Part shown: piece by piece, positions 42,800 through 54,024 of the stretch
How the letters are laid out: each line of letters starts with the position of its first letter
How positions within the stretch are numbered: the first letter of the stretch is position 1
Source of the DNA: Mycobacterium uberis
GTDB lineage: Bacteria; Actinomycetota; Actinomycetes; Mycobacteriales; Mycobacteriaceae
DNA length: 64,000 bases
Assembly: GCF_003408705.1 (NCBI RefSeq)
Contig: NZ_QAYL01000014.1
Coordinates: 25,104 to 89,103 of the forward strand
Reading direction: 5' to 3'
Notes under the pieces: generated by a model
What the model saw: the letters and a program-made list of their open reading frames with translations, nothing else
Told to the model about the DNA's origin: nothing
Database searches by the model: none
Made by a program: the position numbers and the translations under genes

Positions 42800-43975
42800 A
42801 TGGTCGCTGTGGCTGTTACACCGATATCTCTGAGGCCGGGTGTCCTGGCCGAGGCCGTGGTGGACCTGGGAGCTATCGACCACAACGTGCGAGTGCTGCG
42901 CGAGCATGCTGGCAGCGCGCAATTGATGGTTGTCCTCAAGGGTGACGCCTATGGCCATGGGGCCACTCAGGTGGCCCTCGCCTCATTGGCGGCTGGTGCG
43001 GCCGAGCTGGGGGTGGCCACTGTCGACGAAGCGCTCGCATTGCGCGCGGGCGGCATCCGCGCACCGGTGTTGGCCTGGCTGCATCCACCCGGCATCGATT
43101 TCGGACCCGCGCTGCTGGCCGACGTGCAGATCGCGGTGTCCTCGGTGCGCCAGCTCGACGAGTTGCTGGATGCGGTACGTCGGACAGGCCGTACGGCGAC
43201 GGTAACCGTCAAGGCCGACACCGGGCTGAACCGCAACGGCGTCGCCTCCGACCAATACCCGGCGGTGCTGAACGCGTTGCAGCGGGCTGTCGCCGAGGGA
43301 GCTGTCCGGCTGCGCGGGTTGATGTCGCACCTGGTGTACGCCGACCAGCCCGACAATCCCAGCAATGACGTTCAGGACAGGCGTTTCGCTAACCTGCTCG
43401 CCCAGGCATGCGAACAGGGTGTGCAGTTCGAGGTGGCACATCTGTCGAATTCATCGGCCACGATGTCTCGTCCCGACCTAGCCTACGATCTGGTCCGGCC
43501 TGGCATCGCGGTGTACGGCCTTAGTCCTGTGCCTGCTCGCGGTGATATGGGGCTAATACCCGCGATGACGGTGAAATGCGCTGTCTCGCTGGTAAAGTCG
43601 GTTCGCTCTGGCGAGGGCGTGTCATACGGACACGCCTGGACTGCGCAGCGTGATACCAATTTGGCACTGCTGCCGATCGGATATGCCGATGGTGTGTTCC
43701 GGTCACTGGGCGGCCGACTGGATGTGCTGATTAACGGCAAGCGCCGGCCTGGCGTTGGACGGATTTGTATGGACCAGTTCGTCGTCGACCTGGGCCCGGG
43801 ACCAATCGATGTGGTCGAAGGCGATGAGGCCATCTTGTTCGGGCCCGGAGCCAACGGCGAACCTACCGCGCAAGATTGGGCTGATCTGCTCGGAACCATC
43901 CACTATGAAGTGGTCACCAATCCACGCGGGCGGATCACTAGAACATACCGTGAGGCCCAAACCGGTGACAGGTGA
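42800..43975 (+). CDS. alr: Alanine racemase
   Basis: Alr supplies D-alanine for peptidoglycan. The PLP-binding lysine is K47 in [11 protein letters not shown], and the second catalytic base Tyr276 sits in [10 protein letters not shown] on the other side. The substrate pocket [13 protein letters not shown] is intact. ATG at 42800 gives 391 residues beginning near the mycobacterial consensus VTPIS...[13 protein letters not shown]. The frame is open upstream to 42617, but that part is the gadB remnant's C-terminus, so the longer form would be an accidental fusion. The 3' end overlaps the next gene by 26 bp. Confidence 0.94.
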   Translation: MVAVAVTPISLRPGVLAEAVVDLGAIDHNVRVLREHAGSAQLMVVLKGDAYGHGATQVALASLAAGAAELGVATVDEALALRAGGIRAPVLAWLHPPGIDFGPALLADVQIAVSSVRQLDELLDAVRRTGRTATVTVKADTGLNRNGVASDQYPAVLNALQRAVAEGAVRLRGLMSHLVYADQPDNPSNDVQDRRFANLLAQACEQGVQFEVAHLSNSSATMSRPDLAYDLVRPGIAVYGLSPVPARGDMGLIPAMTVKCAVSLVKSVRSGEGVSYGHAWTAQRDTNLALLPIGYADGVFRSLGGRLDVLINGKRRPGVGRICMDQFVVDLGPGPIDVVEGDEAILFGPGANGEPTAQDWADLLGTIHYEVVTNPRGRITRTYREAQTGDR

Positions 43976-45080
43976 CAAAACCAGCAGGCGTCGGAACGGC
44001 CGGGCTTGGCTTGCGGGAGGCGCCGGGTTGACTGCGGTCGCCACTATTGTCGGAGCCTCGACGCGACGATCGATATCTGAACGCGTCAGTTCCCGCGAAG
44101 ATCCTTATTTCGGAGAGGATTTCGATAGGATTGATGACGATCGTCGTTATATGGTGACCACTCCCGACGGAGTGGCGTTGGCTGTGCGCGAGGCAGGAAC
44201 GATGGACGCACCGGTGACAATGGTCTTCGTCCATGGCTTCTGTTTGCGTATGGGAGCCTTTCACTTTCAGCGGAAGCGACTCAGCGAGCGATGGGGACCA
44301 TGCGTGCGCATGGTCTTCTATGACCACCGCGGGCACGGCCAGTCCGATGAAGCCACCTCGGAGACTTACACGCTGACCCAACTGGGCAAGGACCTTCAAA
44401 CAGTGCTGCAGACTGTCGCGCCGCATGGGGTGATCGTGTTGGTCGGCCATTCGATGGGCGGCATGACGGTGTTGTCACATGCTCGGCAGTTTCCCGAGCA
44501 GTACGGAAGCCGGATCGTCGGCGTCGCCTTGATTTCGGCTGCCGCAGAGGGAGTAACGCGATCACCACTGGGTGAGATCCGGAAAAACCCTGCGCTGGAA
44601 GTTGTTCGGCTCACTGCCCGGCTGGTGCCTAAGCTGATGCACCGTGGCCGCGCCGCGTCACAATCACTGCTTGGCCCGATTCTGCGGGCCGCGTCCTATA
44701 GTGATCTGCGGGTCAGTCAGAACCTACAAGCGTTCTCTCAACGGATGATAACCGACACACCAATCACTACTGTGGTGGGCTTCCTGCGTGCTCTGGAACT
44801 GTACGATGAAACTGCTGGTCTGTGGGCGTTGCTTAAGATCCCGACCTTGATTGTCTGCGGTGACCACGACCTGCTTACCCCGGACGAGTGTTCCAGGAAG
44901 ATGGCGGCCTTGTTGCCGCTATCGGAACTGATCATTGTCACTGGGGCCAGTCATTTAGCGCTGCTGGACAAGCCTGAAGCCATCAACGACGGGCTAGTCC
45001 GACTGGTCAACCGAGCTGTTCCAGGCAAGACGGCGCTGCGGTACCGGCGATTCCGGGAACGGTTCCAGCGCCATGGCTGA
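43950..45080 (+). CDS. Membrane-anchored or exported alpha/beta hydrolase
   Basis: The 376-residue product has a basic N-terminus followed by a hydrophobic stretch ([20 protein letters not shown], about 10-40), an uncleaved anchor or signal. The catalytic domain shows [11 protein letters not shown] (oxyanion), the nucleophile S168 in [16 protein letters not shown] (acid) and GASHLALLD (histidine), a full triad. GTG at 43950 overlaps alr by 26 bp; GTG at 43965 is an alternative. It also overlaps tsaE by 8 bp, so translation of alr, this gene and tsaE is probably coupled. Substrate unknown. Confidence 0.88.
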   Translation: MRPKPVTGDKTSRRRNGRAWLAGGAGLTAVATIVGASTRRSISERVSSREDPYFGEDFDRIDDDRRYMVTTPDGVALAVREAGTMDAPVTMVFVHGFCLRMGAFHFQRKRLSERWGPCVRMVFYDHRGHGQSDEATSETYTLTQLGKDLQTVLQTVAPHGVIVLVGHSMGGMTVLSHARQFPEQYGSRIVGVALISAAAEGVTRSPLGEIRKNPALEVVRLTARLVPKLMHRGRAASQSLLGPILRAASYSDLRVSQNLQAFSQRMITDTPITTVVGFLRALELYDETAGLWALLKIPTLIVCGDHDLLTPDECSRKMAALLPLSELIIVTGASHLALLDKPEAINDGLVRLVNRAVPGKTALRYRRFRERFQRHG

Positions 45081-45540
45081 GCAGAGGCAGGGGACGGCGA
45101 CGCTTCCTCGCGTCGAGGACACCGTTGCGCTGGGGTCTCGGTTGGGGGCACAGTTGCGCGCGGGTGATGTGGTGGTGCTCTCCGGTCCGCTGGGTGCTGG
45201 AAAGACTGTGCTGACCAAGGGTATTGCTGCAGCAATGGATGTCGACGGCCTGGTCATCTCGCCAACCTACGTGCTGGCGCGGGTGCACCCGCCGCGACGG
45301 CCCGGCACCCCGGCGATGATTCACGTCGATGTCTACCGGCTGTTGGACCACCGCGATGCTGACCTGTTGGGTGAGTTTGATTCACTAGATCTCGACACTG
45401 ATCTCGCCGAAGCGGTGGTGGTGGTGGAGTGGGGTGAGGGCCTCGCCGAACGTCTCGCCACGCGACACCTCGATATCCGTCTGGAACGGGTCAGCCACTC
45501 CGACGTGCGGATCGCGACTTGGCAGTGGGTTTGTTCGTGA
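45073..45540 (+). CDS. tsaE: tRNA t6A synthesis ATPase TsaE
   Basis: TsaE is the P-loop ATPase that assists TsaB-TsaD in transferring threonylcarbamoyl to A37 of ANN-decoding tRNAs. The P-loop SGPLGAGKT lies at residues 37-45, and the ISPTYVLARVH and HVDVYRL segments are typical. Length 155 residues. It overlaps the upstream hydrolase by 8 bp and tsaB by the GTGA overlap. Confidence 0.95.
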   Translation: MAEQRQGTATLPRVEDTVALGSRLGAQLRAGDVVVLSGPLGAGKTVLTKGIAAAMDVDGLVISPTYVLARVHPPRRPGTPAMIHVDVYRLLDHRDADLLGEFDSLDLDTDLAEAVVVVEWGEGLAERLATRHLDIRLERVSHSDVRIATWQWVCS

Positions 45541-46166
45541 GCCTGATCCTTGCCATCGACACCGCCACCCCGGCTGTCACCGCCGGCCTGGTGTGGGGCC
45601 AGGGCCCCGACTGCGTGGTGCTGACCGAGCGGATCACCGTCGGCGCCCGTGCACACGCCGAACGGCTCACTCCGAACGTGCTGGCCGCACTGGGTGATAC
45701 CGCGCTGACGATGGCCGATCTCGACGCGGTCGTAGTGGGCTGTGGCCCTGGCCCGTTCACCGGTCTCCGGGTGGGCATAGCGACTGCCGCCGCTTACGGG
45801 CATGCGCTGGGCATACCGGTGCATGGCGTGTGCAGTTTGGACGCCATTGGTGTGCGAACCACCGGCGACACGCTGGTGGTCACTGATGCACGTCGCCGCG
45901 AGGTTTATTGGGCTCGATATCGAGACGGAGTTCGCACCGCGGGCCCGGCCGTCAACGCTTCCGCTGATGTCGATCCCGGCTCGGCGCGGGCGGTAGCCGG
46001 CTCGCCTGAGCATGCGGCGCTGTTCGATCTACCACGGTGTGAACCAGTCTATCCGACGCCAGCTGGTTTAGTGGCCGTGGTGTCCGACTGGTCAGTGTCT
46101 CCGGTCCCACTGGTGGCGTTGTATTTGCGTCGGGCGGATGCCAAGCTTTTGGCGGCTCACCGATGA
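45537..46166 (+). CDS. tsaB: tRNA t6A synthesis protein TsaB
   Basis: TsaB is the inactive ASKHA-fold partner of TsaD. The product reads LILAIDTATPAVTAGLVWG, VVVGCGPGPFTGLRVGIATA and LVVTDARRREVYWARY. GTG at 45537 is chosen because it forms the GTGA overlap with tsaE and gives 209 residues, near the M. tuberculosis 211. Starts at 45519 or 45525 would add four to six residues. Confidence 0.94.
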   Translation: MSLILAIDTATPAVTAGLVWGQGPDCVVLTERITVGARAHAERLTPNVLAALGDTALTMADLDAVVVGCGPGPFTGLRVGIATAAAYGHALGIPVHGVCSLDAIGVRTTGDTLVVTDARRREVYWARYRDGVRTAGPAVNASADVDPGSARAVAGSPEHAALFDLPRCEPVYPTPAGLVAVVSDWSVSPVPLVALYLRRADAKLLAAHR

Positions 46167-46215
46167 TCTGCGCAGATGACGATGAAGAGCGTAGCGACGG
46201 GAAGGAGCGGCGTTA

Positions 46216-46707
46216 ATGACTGTCGACAATGAGCTCATCATCATTGGTGCGTTGACGCCCGCTGACGTTGACCGGTGTGCCGAGCTGGAAAGCCAGCTCT
46301 TCGACGGTGACGATCCATGGTCAGCGGTAGCGTTCGACCGCGAACTGGCCGGCTCGTATAACCGTTACGTGGGCGCACGCACCGTCAACATGCTCGTCGG
46401 TTATGCCGGCATTGCCCGCTTGGGCTGCACCTCTCCGTTTGAGTACGAAATGCACACCATCGCTGTGGACCCAGCATACCAGGGATGCGGTATTGGCCGT
46501 CGACTGTTGGCCGAACTACTGGAATTTGCCGGTGGCGGTGCGATTTACTTGGAGGTCCGCATCGATAACCAGGCCGCCATAGCGTTGTACCGCAGTGTCG
46601 GATTCGAACAGATCGGTCTGCGCTCCCGCTACTACCGAGCCAGCGGCGCCGACGCTTACCTCATGCGGCGGGTGGGGGCACCTCCCGCTTACAAGGGAGC
46701 ACAATGA
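46216..46707 (+). CDS. rimI: Ribosomal protein S18 alanine N-acetyltransferase RimI
   Basis: This 163-residue GNAT enzyme has motif [21 protein letters not shown] and the following [20 protein letters not shown]. It acetylates the N-terminus of S18 and possibly other proteins. It lies in the conserved t6A cluster between tsaB (49-bp gap) and tsaD (ATGA overlap). AAGGAGCGG precedes the ATG. Confidence 0.94.
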   Translation: MTVDNELIIIGALTPADVDRCAELESQLFDGDDPWSAVAFDRELAGSYNRYVGARTVNMLVGYAGIARLGCTSPFEYEMHTIAVDPAYQGCGIGRRLLAELLEFAGGGAIYLEVRIDNQAAIALYRSVGFEQIGLRSRYYRASGADAYLMRRVGAPPAYKGAQ

Positions 46708-47759
46708 CGATCTCTGCTGTGCCCGGTACAATTATCTTGGCCATCGAAACCTCTTGCGATGAAACCGGGGTCGGCATTGCCCGCCTCGATACCGACGGTA
46801 CTGTGACGTTGTTGTCTGATAAAGTGGCGTCCAGCGTCGACGAGCACGTTCGGTTCGGCGGTGTGGTGCCCGAGATTGCTTCACGGGCGCATCTAGAGGC
46901 GTTAGTTCCTACCATGCGCCGCGCGTTCGCAGCTGCAGGCCTGACCGGTGCGGCGAAGCCAGACGTTGTCGCCGCCACGATAGGGCCGGGGCTAGCTGGT
47001 GCTTTGCTGGTGGGGGTGGCTGCGGCTAAAGCGTATTCGGCTGCCTGGGGAGTGCCGTTCTATGCTGTGAATCACCTGGGTGGGCACTTGTCCGCCGACG
47101 TTTACGAACATGGACCGTTACCCGAGTGTGTGGCGCTACTGGTGTCTGGAGGTCATACTCATCTGTTGCATGTGCGTTCGCTCGGGACGCCCATCGTCGA
47201 GCTGGGCAGCACCGTTGACGATGCCGCCGGTGAGGCGTACGACAAGGTGGCGCGCCTACTAGGCTTGGGCTATCCAGGCGGCAAGGTACTCGACGAACTG
47301 GCTGTTACCGGCGATCGGGATGCCATTGTGTTCCCGCGCGGAATGACCGGACCGATGGACGACCCGAACACGTTCAGTTTCTCGGGGCTCAAAACTGCCG
47401 TCGCGCGATATGTGGAGAGTCATCCCGACGCGGCCACCGCCGATGTCGCCGCCGGGTTTCAGGAGGCCGTCGCCGATGTGTTGACCATGAAGGCAGTGCG
47501 TGCAGCGAGAAGGCTCGGCGTTTCGACTCTGCTGATCGCCGGGGGAGTGGCCGCCAATTCGCGGCTACGCGAGCTAGCAACGCAACGGTGCGCGGCGGCG
47601 GGATTGACGCTGAGGATCCCAAGGTCTCGGCTCTGCACTGACAACGGGGCGATGGTCGCTGCATTCGCCGCGCATCTGTTGGCTGCTGACGTGCCACCGT
47701 CACCGCTGGACGTGCCCAGCAACCCGGGTCTTCCGGTGGTGAAAGGACAGGTTAGTTGA
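46704..47759 (+). CDS. tsaD: tRNA N6-adenosine threonylcarbamoyltransferase TsaD
   Basis: TsaD is the catalytic subunit of t6A formation. The metal-binding histidines lie in [14 protein letters not shown] (H-x3-H), and the ASKHA motifs [26 protein letters not shown] and [15 protein letters not shown] are intact. 351 residues, complete. It overlaps rimI by 4 bp and ends the five-gene coupled run that starts at alr with the hydrolase inserted. Confidence 0.97.
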   Translation: MTISAVPGTIILAIETSCDETGVGIARLDTDGTVTLLSDKVASSVDEHVRFGGVVPEIASRAHLEALVPTMRRAFAAAGLTGAAKPDVVAATIGPGLAGALLVGVAAAKAYSAAWGVPFYAVNHLGGHLSADVYEHGPLPECVALLVSGGHTHLLHVRSLGTPIVELGSTVDDAAGEAYDKVARLLGLGYPGGKVLDELAVTGDRDAIVFPRGMTGPMDDPNTFSFSGLKTAVARYVESHPDAATADVAAGFQEAVADVLTMKAVRAARRLGVSTLLIAGGVAANSRLRELATQRCAAAGLTLRIPRSRLCTDNGAMVAAFAAHLLAADVPPSPLDVPSNPGLPVVKGQVS

Positions 47760-47804
47760 GCTAGACGCGTTGACAGCCAGGAAGCAGTAGGCCGGCCTTG
47801 AGTG

Positions 47805-47831
47805 CTAGCACTCGCATGTATAGAGTGCTAG
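47805..47831. promoter_or_regulatory. CIRCE operator upstream of groES
   Basis: CTAGCACTC at 47805-47813 and GAGTGCTAG at 47823-47831 form a perfect inverted repeat around 9 bp, the CIRCE element (consensus TTAGCACTC-N9-GAGTGCTAA). By established knowledge it binds the heat-shock repressor HrcA. It lies 209 bp upstream of groES, as in M. tuberculosis. Confidence 0.95.
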
Positions 47832-48039
47832 GTGGCAATCGGCCAAACCCCTGTGTCGACACCCGCGACGACGACGCGAGGGTGCGGGTGATTGCTGAAT
47901 CACCTGGTAATTCGGTCGGTTCGGGGCAAGTCCTGGACCGACTGTCAAACGCGGGTCCTGGCGAGTGTCCCGGATCCGCTACCAACACAGTCCGGGGCAC
48001 AGGTCCCGGGCCCGATCGAAATAGTGGAGGGCTCCAATC

Positions 48040-48342
48040 GTGGCGAAGGTGAAGATCAAGCCACTCGAGGACAGGATTCTCGTGCAGACCAGCGAGGCCG
48101 AGACCACGACCGCGTCCGGTCTGGTCATTCCTGACACCGCCAAGGAGAAGCCGCAGGAAGGCATCGTTGTCGCAGTCGGCCCCGGCCGGTGGGACGAGGG
48201 AGGCGCGAAGCGGATCCCGGTGGAAGTGGCGGAGGGTGACATCGTCATCTACAGCAAGTACGGCGGCACCGAGATCAAGCACAATGGCGAGGAATACCTG
48301 ATCCTGTCGGCACGCGATGTGCTAGCTGTCGTGTCCAAGTAA
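48040..48342 (+). CDS. groES: Co-chaperonin GroES (Hsp10)
   Basis: GroES caps the GroEL folding chamber. The 100-residue product reads [20 protein letters not shown], has the mobile loop [20 protein letters not shown] and ends DVLAVVSK. The GTG start follows TGGAGGG. Expression is under CIRCE. A GC-rich hairpin separates it from groEL1. Confidence 0.97.
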   Translation: MAKVKIKPLEDRILVQTSEAETTTASGLVIPDTAKEKPQEGIVVAVGPGRWDEGGAKRIPVEVAEGDIVIYSKYGGTEIKHNGEEYLILSARDVLAVVSK

Positions 48343-48347
48343 CGAAC

Positions 48348-48405
48348 CGTGTTCCGCCCCGGAGATCCCCGTGCTCTACCCGCGGGTGATTTCCGGGGCG
48401 GCACG
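48348..48405 (+). promoter_or_regulatory. Intercistronic hairpin between groES and groEL1
   Basis: CCGCCCCGGA (48354-48363) pairs perfectly with TCCGGGGCGG (48392-48401), with flanking CGTG/CACG able to extend the stem. It ends about 13 bp before the groEL1 ribosome binding site AAGGAG. No T-run immediately follows (only GTGTTTTAAAGG). It may lower readthrough or act as an mRNA processing or stability element. Confidence 0.6.
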
Positions 48406-48413
48406 TGTTTTAA

Positions 48414-50042
<1,629 letters not shown>

Positions 50043-50055
50043 GTGAGCGCATAAA

Positions 50056-50097
50056 CGAAGCACCCCCAGCCTAATACGCTGGGGGTGCTTCGTTTTT
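50056..50097 (+). terminator. Strong intrinsic terminator of the groESL1 operon
   Basis: CGAAGCACCCCCAGC (50056-50070) pairs perfectly with GCTGGGGGTGCTTCG (50078-50092) around a 7-base loop, followed by TTTTT. A 15-bp perfect stem plus a T-run is a textbook rho-independent terminator and rare among mycobacterial operons. Confidence 0.95.
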
Positions 50098-50123
50098 CGG
50101 TACTAGTACATCGGGATGAGCCT

Positions 50124-50490
50124 TAGAGATTGAAGAGCACCCGTGATTCGTCCGGCCACTTCACGAAGACCGCCATCTTGCCTCCTGTCGCCTCGACGTA
50201 TTTGCGAAGAGTGTCGACACGACTGGTGCCCAGCTCGCCATGTTCCATCTGAGAGATACGGTTCTGGCCAACACCAATAAGCCGCCGGCGAGGTTCGTCT
50301 GTGTGAAGCCTGCAGCCTCGCGAAGCTTACGGAGGCGATACGTGGGCGACCTTGCGGCCCATCTGCGCTTTGATCGCGCCGGCAGTGGTAGCTCCCTCGG
50401 CGTTGGTGGCGCGACGCAATGCGCCGGTCAAACCTCGGCGCAGCTGTTGTATTGTGGCGATCGATAAGTGATTTTGATGCGCTGGTCGTC
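50124..50490 (-). pseudogene. XRE-family (HigA-like) transcriptional regulator remnant
   Basis: Leftward from about 50350 the minus strand reads RLRKLREAAGFTQTNLA, then in the next frame IGVGQNRISQMEHGELGTSR. It ends VDTLRKYVEATGGKMAVFVK and WPDESRVLFNL before a stop at 50124. This is a helix-turn-helix XRE domain with the C-terminal region typical of HigA-type antitoxins. A frameshift splits recognition helix from scaffold. No toxin gene is recognisable beside it. Confidence 0.7.
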
Positions 50491-50559
50491 ATTGGTTAGA
50501 CCCGACAGGGTACTGCATACCAGACATCCCGTGGTGCTCAGCGGGCTGGCGAACTATGC

Positions 50560-50980
50560 TCAGATGTGGTCGAGAAACGCATGTACGTCCGCCACACCGG
50601 CTTGGCCATAGCTCTAGCGGGGCGAACATGTCATCGGCCCATGCCAGATATCACGCCAATACTGCTTGAGGATGTCGGCCTTGGTCCCAAGGGACCGGTA
50701 AAGCGTCGAGGGGGATAGCGAGCATCTCTTCTGGCTGGTCGCGTCGTAGCATTGGCTCTAGAACAGCTAGAGCAGCTCGGTAAGCGTGCGGTTCCAGTCG
50801 AGCTGTACGGAGCCCGTCCAGGACCTCGACCTTCTCAACCGATATGCGGAGTGTGCCGTCAGTCGCGGCATGCGGCAGATACGATCAGCCGCCGGCAATT
50901 TGAGGTTCACCGAGAAGCACTTAGGGATCCCGACCGATTTTCTTATCCCTGACGGTGCAATAGTTGCGCGCAAGTGTGGC
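50560..50980 (-). pseudogene. TetR-family regulator remnant
   Basis: A minus-strand reading near 50640-50720, SLSPSTLYRSLGTKADILKQ then YWRDI, matches the TetR recognition helix and following helix (family pattern S..T.Y..F..K..L). A preceding frame has a WNRTLTELL stretch, and stops flank both. Too little remains to identify an ortholog. Confidence 0.45.
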
Positions 50981-51845
50981 CTAACACGCCGACGCTCAAT
51001 GGGCCGGCGGATGAACTTCTCAAGCGCGCCACTGAGTGACGGTCAAAGTGTTGGAAGCGTAGCTCGGTTTGGGACAACAACCCACAGTGCGTGTGGGCTG
51101 TCATTCAGCACAATGAGATGGCGTTACTTAACCAACCGCTGAAATGAGACACCCCATGGCTTTACCTGTAATAGCTGGTACAGCTATTATGATGTGTATT
51201 GGCATATTGTTTTCGGTGTGACCAACCTAGCACTGGTGTCGGTGCTGCCTAGTGAGTTCCCGCCTGTGCGTATAATGGATACAGTTTGGACCGGCACTGT
51301 CAGCGTCCAGGACGACTTGACCACTTCAGCTGCGTTGTGCTATGGGGTGGTCATCGTTGATAAGCGATAAGTTGTCGACGTTCGCGTAGACTCGCGTTGT
51401 GCAGAGCTAGTCGAGGCTAAAACTGTTATGAGACTCCACTAATCCTCAATCGGCCGCACAATCCCCGATCGCTGGTTTTGGCGATGTTGTGGCCGCGGTC
51501 AACTGGGCAGCTAAACAGCTTGCCGATGTCTAACTTGTCATCCAAGGTGGTTAGGCTCCATCCCCGACTTGTTCGGTGCCCACCTCACTGACCCACGTCG
51601 TTTTGGCCAAACTAGCGCGACTCGATCAGACATGCTCGACCGGATTCGATGCGACAAAACTGCGCGCCTGCTATGGCCCAGGGTGCGTGCTTTATTGCGT
51701 TAACTCTCCCCTAACTCTATCCAGTGGTGCTAAGAAACCTGTGGTGATCGCGTCTAGGCAGTATGACACTACCGACGAATCCACGCTGCATGTGGTGACG
51801 GGACGACGACTTAGGCAGCTGTAGCCGGAACCGGTCCAAGCCAGG
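50981..51845. other. Decayed stretch before whiB3
   Basis: A plus-strand piece near 51235-51370 (PVRIMDTVWTGTVSVQDDLT then VVIVDKR) resembles the hot-dog fold of MaoC-like dehydratases. It is isolated, and this assignment is weak. An 82-codon plus frame at 51576-51824 has no recognised signature. Nothing else is supported. Confidence 0.3.
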
Positions 51846-52154
51846 TTAGGCGCTGCGAGGGATGCTGCGGGTGCGCCCGAGAGTGTCCTTGAGTAGTAGG
51901 TCGCGCTCAGATTCGGACAAACCGCCCCAAACGCCGTAGGGTTCGCCGACATCCAGCGCATGAGAACGACATTTCTCGATCACCGGACAGCGCCGGCACA
52001 TCTCCTTAGCGCGCTGCTCGCGTTGCGTACGGGCGCGGCCACGCTCCCCGTCGGGATGGAAGAACATCGACGAATCAGCACCGCGACACAGGCCTTGCAG
52101 TTGCCAGTTCCAGATGTCGGCGTCGGGCCCAGGTAGTTGCTCCGGCTGTGGCAT
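51846..52154 (-). CDS. whiB3: Redox-sensing regulator WhiB3
   Basis: This 102-residue Wbl protein ligates a 4Fe-4S cluster through C23, C53, C56 and C62, with the C-x2-C-x5-C spacing. It has the GVWGG turn and a basic C-terminal DNA-binding tail. WhiB3 senses NO, oxygen and redox state, controls surface lipid synthesis and interacts with SigA. Length and sequence equal those of M. tuberculosis. It is divergent from the Rv3415c-like gene across a 356-bp intergenic region. Confidence 0.96.
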   Translation of the reverse strand: MPQPEQLPGPDADIWNWQLQGLCRGADSSMFFHPDGERGRARTQREQRAKEMCRRCPVIEKCRSHALDVGEPYGVWGGLSESERDLLLKDTLGRTRSIPRSA

Positions 52155-52510
52155 TACTTCTTCCCTCTCTGTACGGCACGCCCAAGGGGAGGGTGGGTTC
52201 GCGAACGTGCGCGCCTGTGAACATTGATTTGGAGTGGCGTCACCGATGACTACCGGACAACGTTAGACGGTAGGTGGGTTGACTAATTGCAGTCAATAGT
52301 TGTCCGCCGCGGCGAAATGTGTAAGCGTTGCGAAGAAATTAACGCCGCGTTCATCTGCGACGTTTTCGCTGAACTTAAAGCCCGTTAACGGAGGAGCCTG
52401 TCGATGCTGAGATCTTCCCGGTCATGGGCCTTTGTTTAGGTGTCAGTAATTAGGCTATGGGTGGTCCGGCGTAATATTTCGGTAACGCAGACACCACATA
52501 AATTTTACTA
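52155..52510. promoter_or_regulatory. Divergent intergenic region of whiB3
   Basis: The 356 bp contain the promoters of whiB3 (minus) and the Rv3415c-like gene (plus). GGGAAGAAG just upstream of whiB3 on its strand is its ribosome binding site. No clear operator or sigma-specific -10/-35 pair could be assigned by eye. Confidence 0.5.
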
Positions 52511-53368
52511 ATGACCTCGGCTATCATTGTGGTTGAAACTGGTCACACTTCGGCCGTTGAGCTAACGCTTACTGTCGCTGCCTTTGGAAACCAGCCGGGT
52601 CGGTGGCCGTTGCCGACGGCAACCACACCCCACCAACTGTGGTTGCGAGCCGTTGCAGCTGGCGGGCAAGGTCGCTACGGCAGCGCCTACCGCGACCTGA
52701 CAGTGTTACGACGTAGCGTCCAAGTTGGGCGGTTGGCCTCTCTTGCGCACAGTACGCACGGATCGTTCTTGCGCCAGCTTGGGTGGCACACGCTGGCGCG
52801 GGGCTGGGACGGTCGCGCTCTGGCGCTAGCCGGCACCGATTCCGAGGCTCGTGCCGATGCACTGATCGGGTTGGCGGCTGACGCGCTCGGTGTCGGCCGT
52901 TTGGCTGCCGCGACGACGTTGTTGACGTGGGTGGATTCGGCGCTAGCGTCGGCTCACTTGCCGGACCAGGTGGCGGATCGGCTGGCGGTGCGCCGGCGCT
53001 GGGTGGCTGCCGAATTGGCGATGGTCGCCGGTGATGGGACGACTGCTGTGCACCACGCTGAGCAAGCGGTTGAATTGGCCCGGGCTGCGCAAGCTGGGGG
53101 AGTCGTTTCGGCGCGGCACCAGGTCAAAAGTGAGGTCGTGCTGGCTGCCGCCCTGTGCAGCGCCGCTACGACTGAGCGTGCCTGCGCCGTCGCCGAGGCA
53201 GCGCTGGCGGTCACTGACCGCTTGGGGCTGATACCACTTCGCTGGGCACTGGCTTGCTTGTTAATCGATATCGGCAGTGTCACGTTGAGCCCACCGGAGT
53301 TGGCCGAGCTTCGCGATGTCTGCGCAGGCCAGGTGCGGCGCGCCGGTGGAACCTGGCGTACAGGATGA
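52511..53368 (+). CDS. Conserved helical-repeat protein (Rv3415c-like)
   Basis: The 285-residue product is alanine- and leucine-rich and almost entirely helical. Repeated AL..G..A....L patterns suggest TPR-like repeats (TPHQLWLRAVAAGGQGRYGS, ALAGTDSEARADALIGLAAD). It has no signal, membrane segment or catalytic motif. The gene is intact and conserved next to sigD and whiB3 in mycobacteria, so a regulatory scaffold role is conceivable but unproven. The first 27 residues differ from what I recall of Rv3415c, so a later start is possible. Confidence 0.85.
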   Translation: MTSAIIVVETGHTSAVELTLTVAAFGNQPGRWPLPTATTPHQLWLRAVAAGGQGRYGSAYRDLTVLRRSVQVGRLASLAHSTHGSFLRQLGWHTLARGWDGRALALAGTDSEARADALIGLAADALGVGRLAAATTLLTWVDSALASAHLPDQVADRLAVRRRWVAAELAMVAGDGTTAVHHAEQAVELARAAQAGGVVSARHQVKSEVVLAAALCSAATTERACAVAEAALAVTDRLGLIPLRWALACLLIDIGSVTLSPPELAELRDVCAGQVRRAGGTWRTG

Positions 53369-53448
53369 AACGGCATCTGGCCGTTATTGTCTAGCTGTGT
53401 CTTAGCCCGGTATGTGTCCGGACCGTAACGTTGGAGAGACCGTCGTCA

Positions 53449-54024
53449 ATGACAATTGCAGGAGGATGTCTTGACGCTGTAGTGGCGGAGGCCGTGGCTG
53501 GTGATCGGAATGCACTTCGGGAGGTGCTGGAGACCATTCGCCCGATCGTCGTGCGATATTGCCGCGCACGAGTCGGTACGGTTGAGCGGGGTGGCCTGTC
53601 AGCTGACGATGTGGCACAGGAGGTTTGCTTGGCGGCTATAACCGCGCTGCCCCGCTATCGGGACCGGGGACGCTCGTTCTTGGCCTTTCTGTATGGCATC
53701 GCCGCCCACAAGGTTGCCGACGCCCGTCGGGCTGCCAGTCGCGATCTTGTCTACCCAGCCGAAGCAGTTCCCGACCGCCGGTCGGTCCATGCGAGCCCGG
53801 AGCAGCTGGTCATCGAAGCCGATTCGATCACCCGGATGAACGAACTGCTCGAGATTTTGCCTGCCAAGCAGCGCGAGATCCTTATCTTGCGTGTGGTTGT
53901 CGGCTTGTCCGCTGAAGAGACTGCCGCCGCGGTCGGCAGCAGTCCTGGAGCGGTCCGGGTGGCCCAGCATCGCGCGTTGTCGCGGTTAAAATCCGAGATT
54001 GTTGCGGCAGGTGACTATGCCTGA
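53449..54024 (+). CDS. sigD: ECF RNA polymerase sigma factor SigD
   Basis: SigD controls a stationary-phase and starvation regulon and is held by RsdA. The product carries region 2 (DAVVAEAVAGDRNALREVLE, then LSADDVAQEVCLAAITALPR) and region 4 (LPAKQREILILRVVVGLSAE, then GAVRVAQHRALSRLK). ATG at 53449 follows GGAGAG by 10 bp and matches the M. tuberculosis internal start region, giving 191 residues. TTG at 53431 would add six. The frame is fully open. The stop overlaps rsdA by 8 bp. Confidence 0.93.
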   Translation: MTIAGGCLDAVVAEAVAGDRNALREVLETIRPIVVRYCRARVGTVERGGLSADDVAQEVCLAAITALPRYRDRGRSFLAFLYGIAAHKVADARRAASRDLVYPAEAVPDRRSVHASPEQLVIEADSITRMNELLEILPAKQREILILRVVVGLSAEETAAAVGSSPGAVRVAQHRALSRLKSEIVAAGDYA

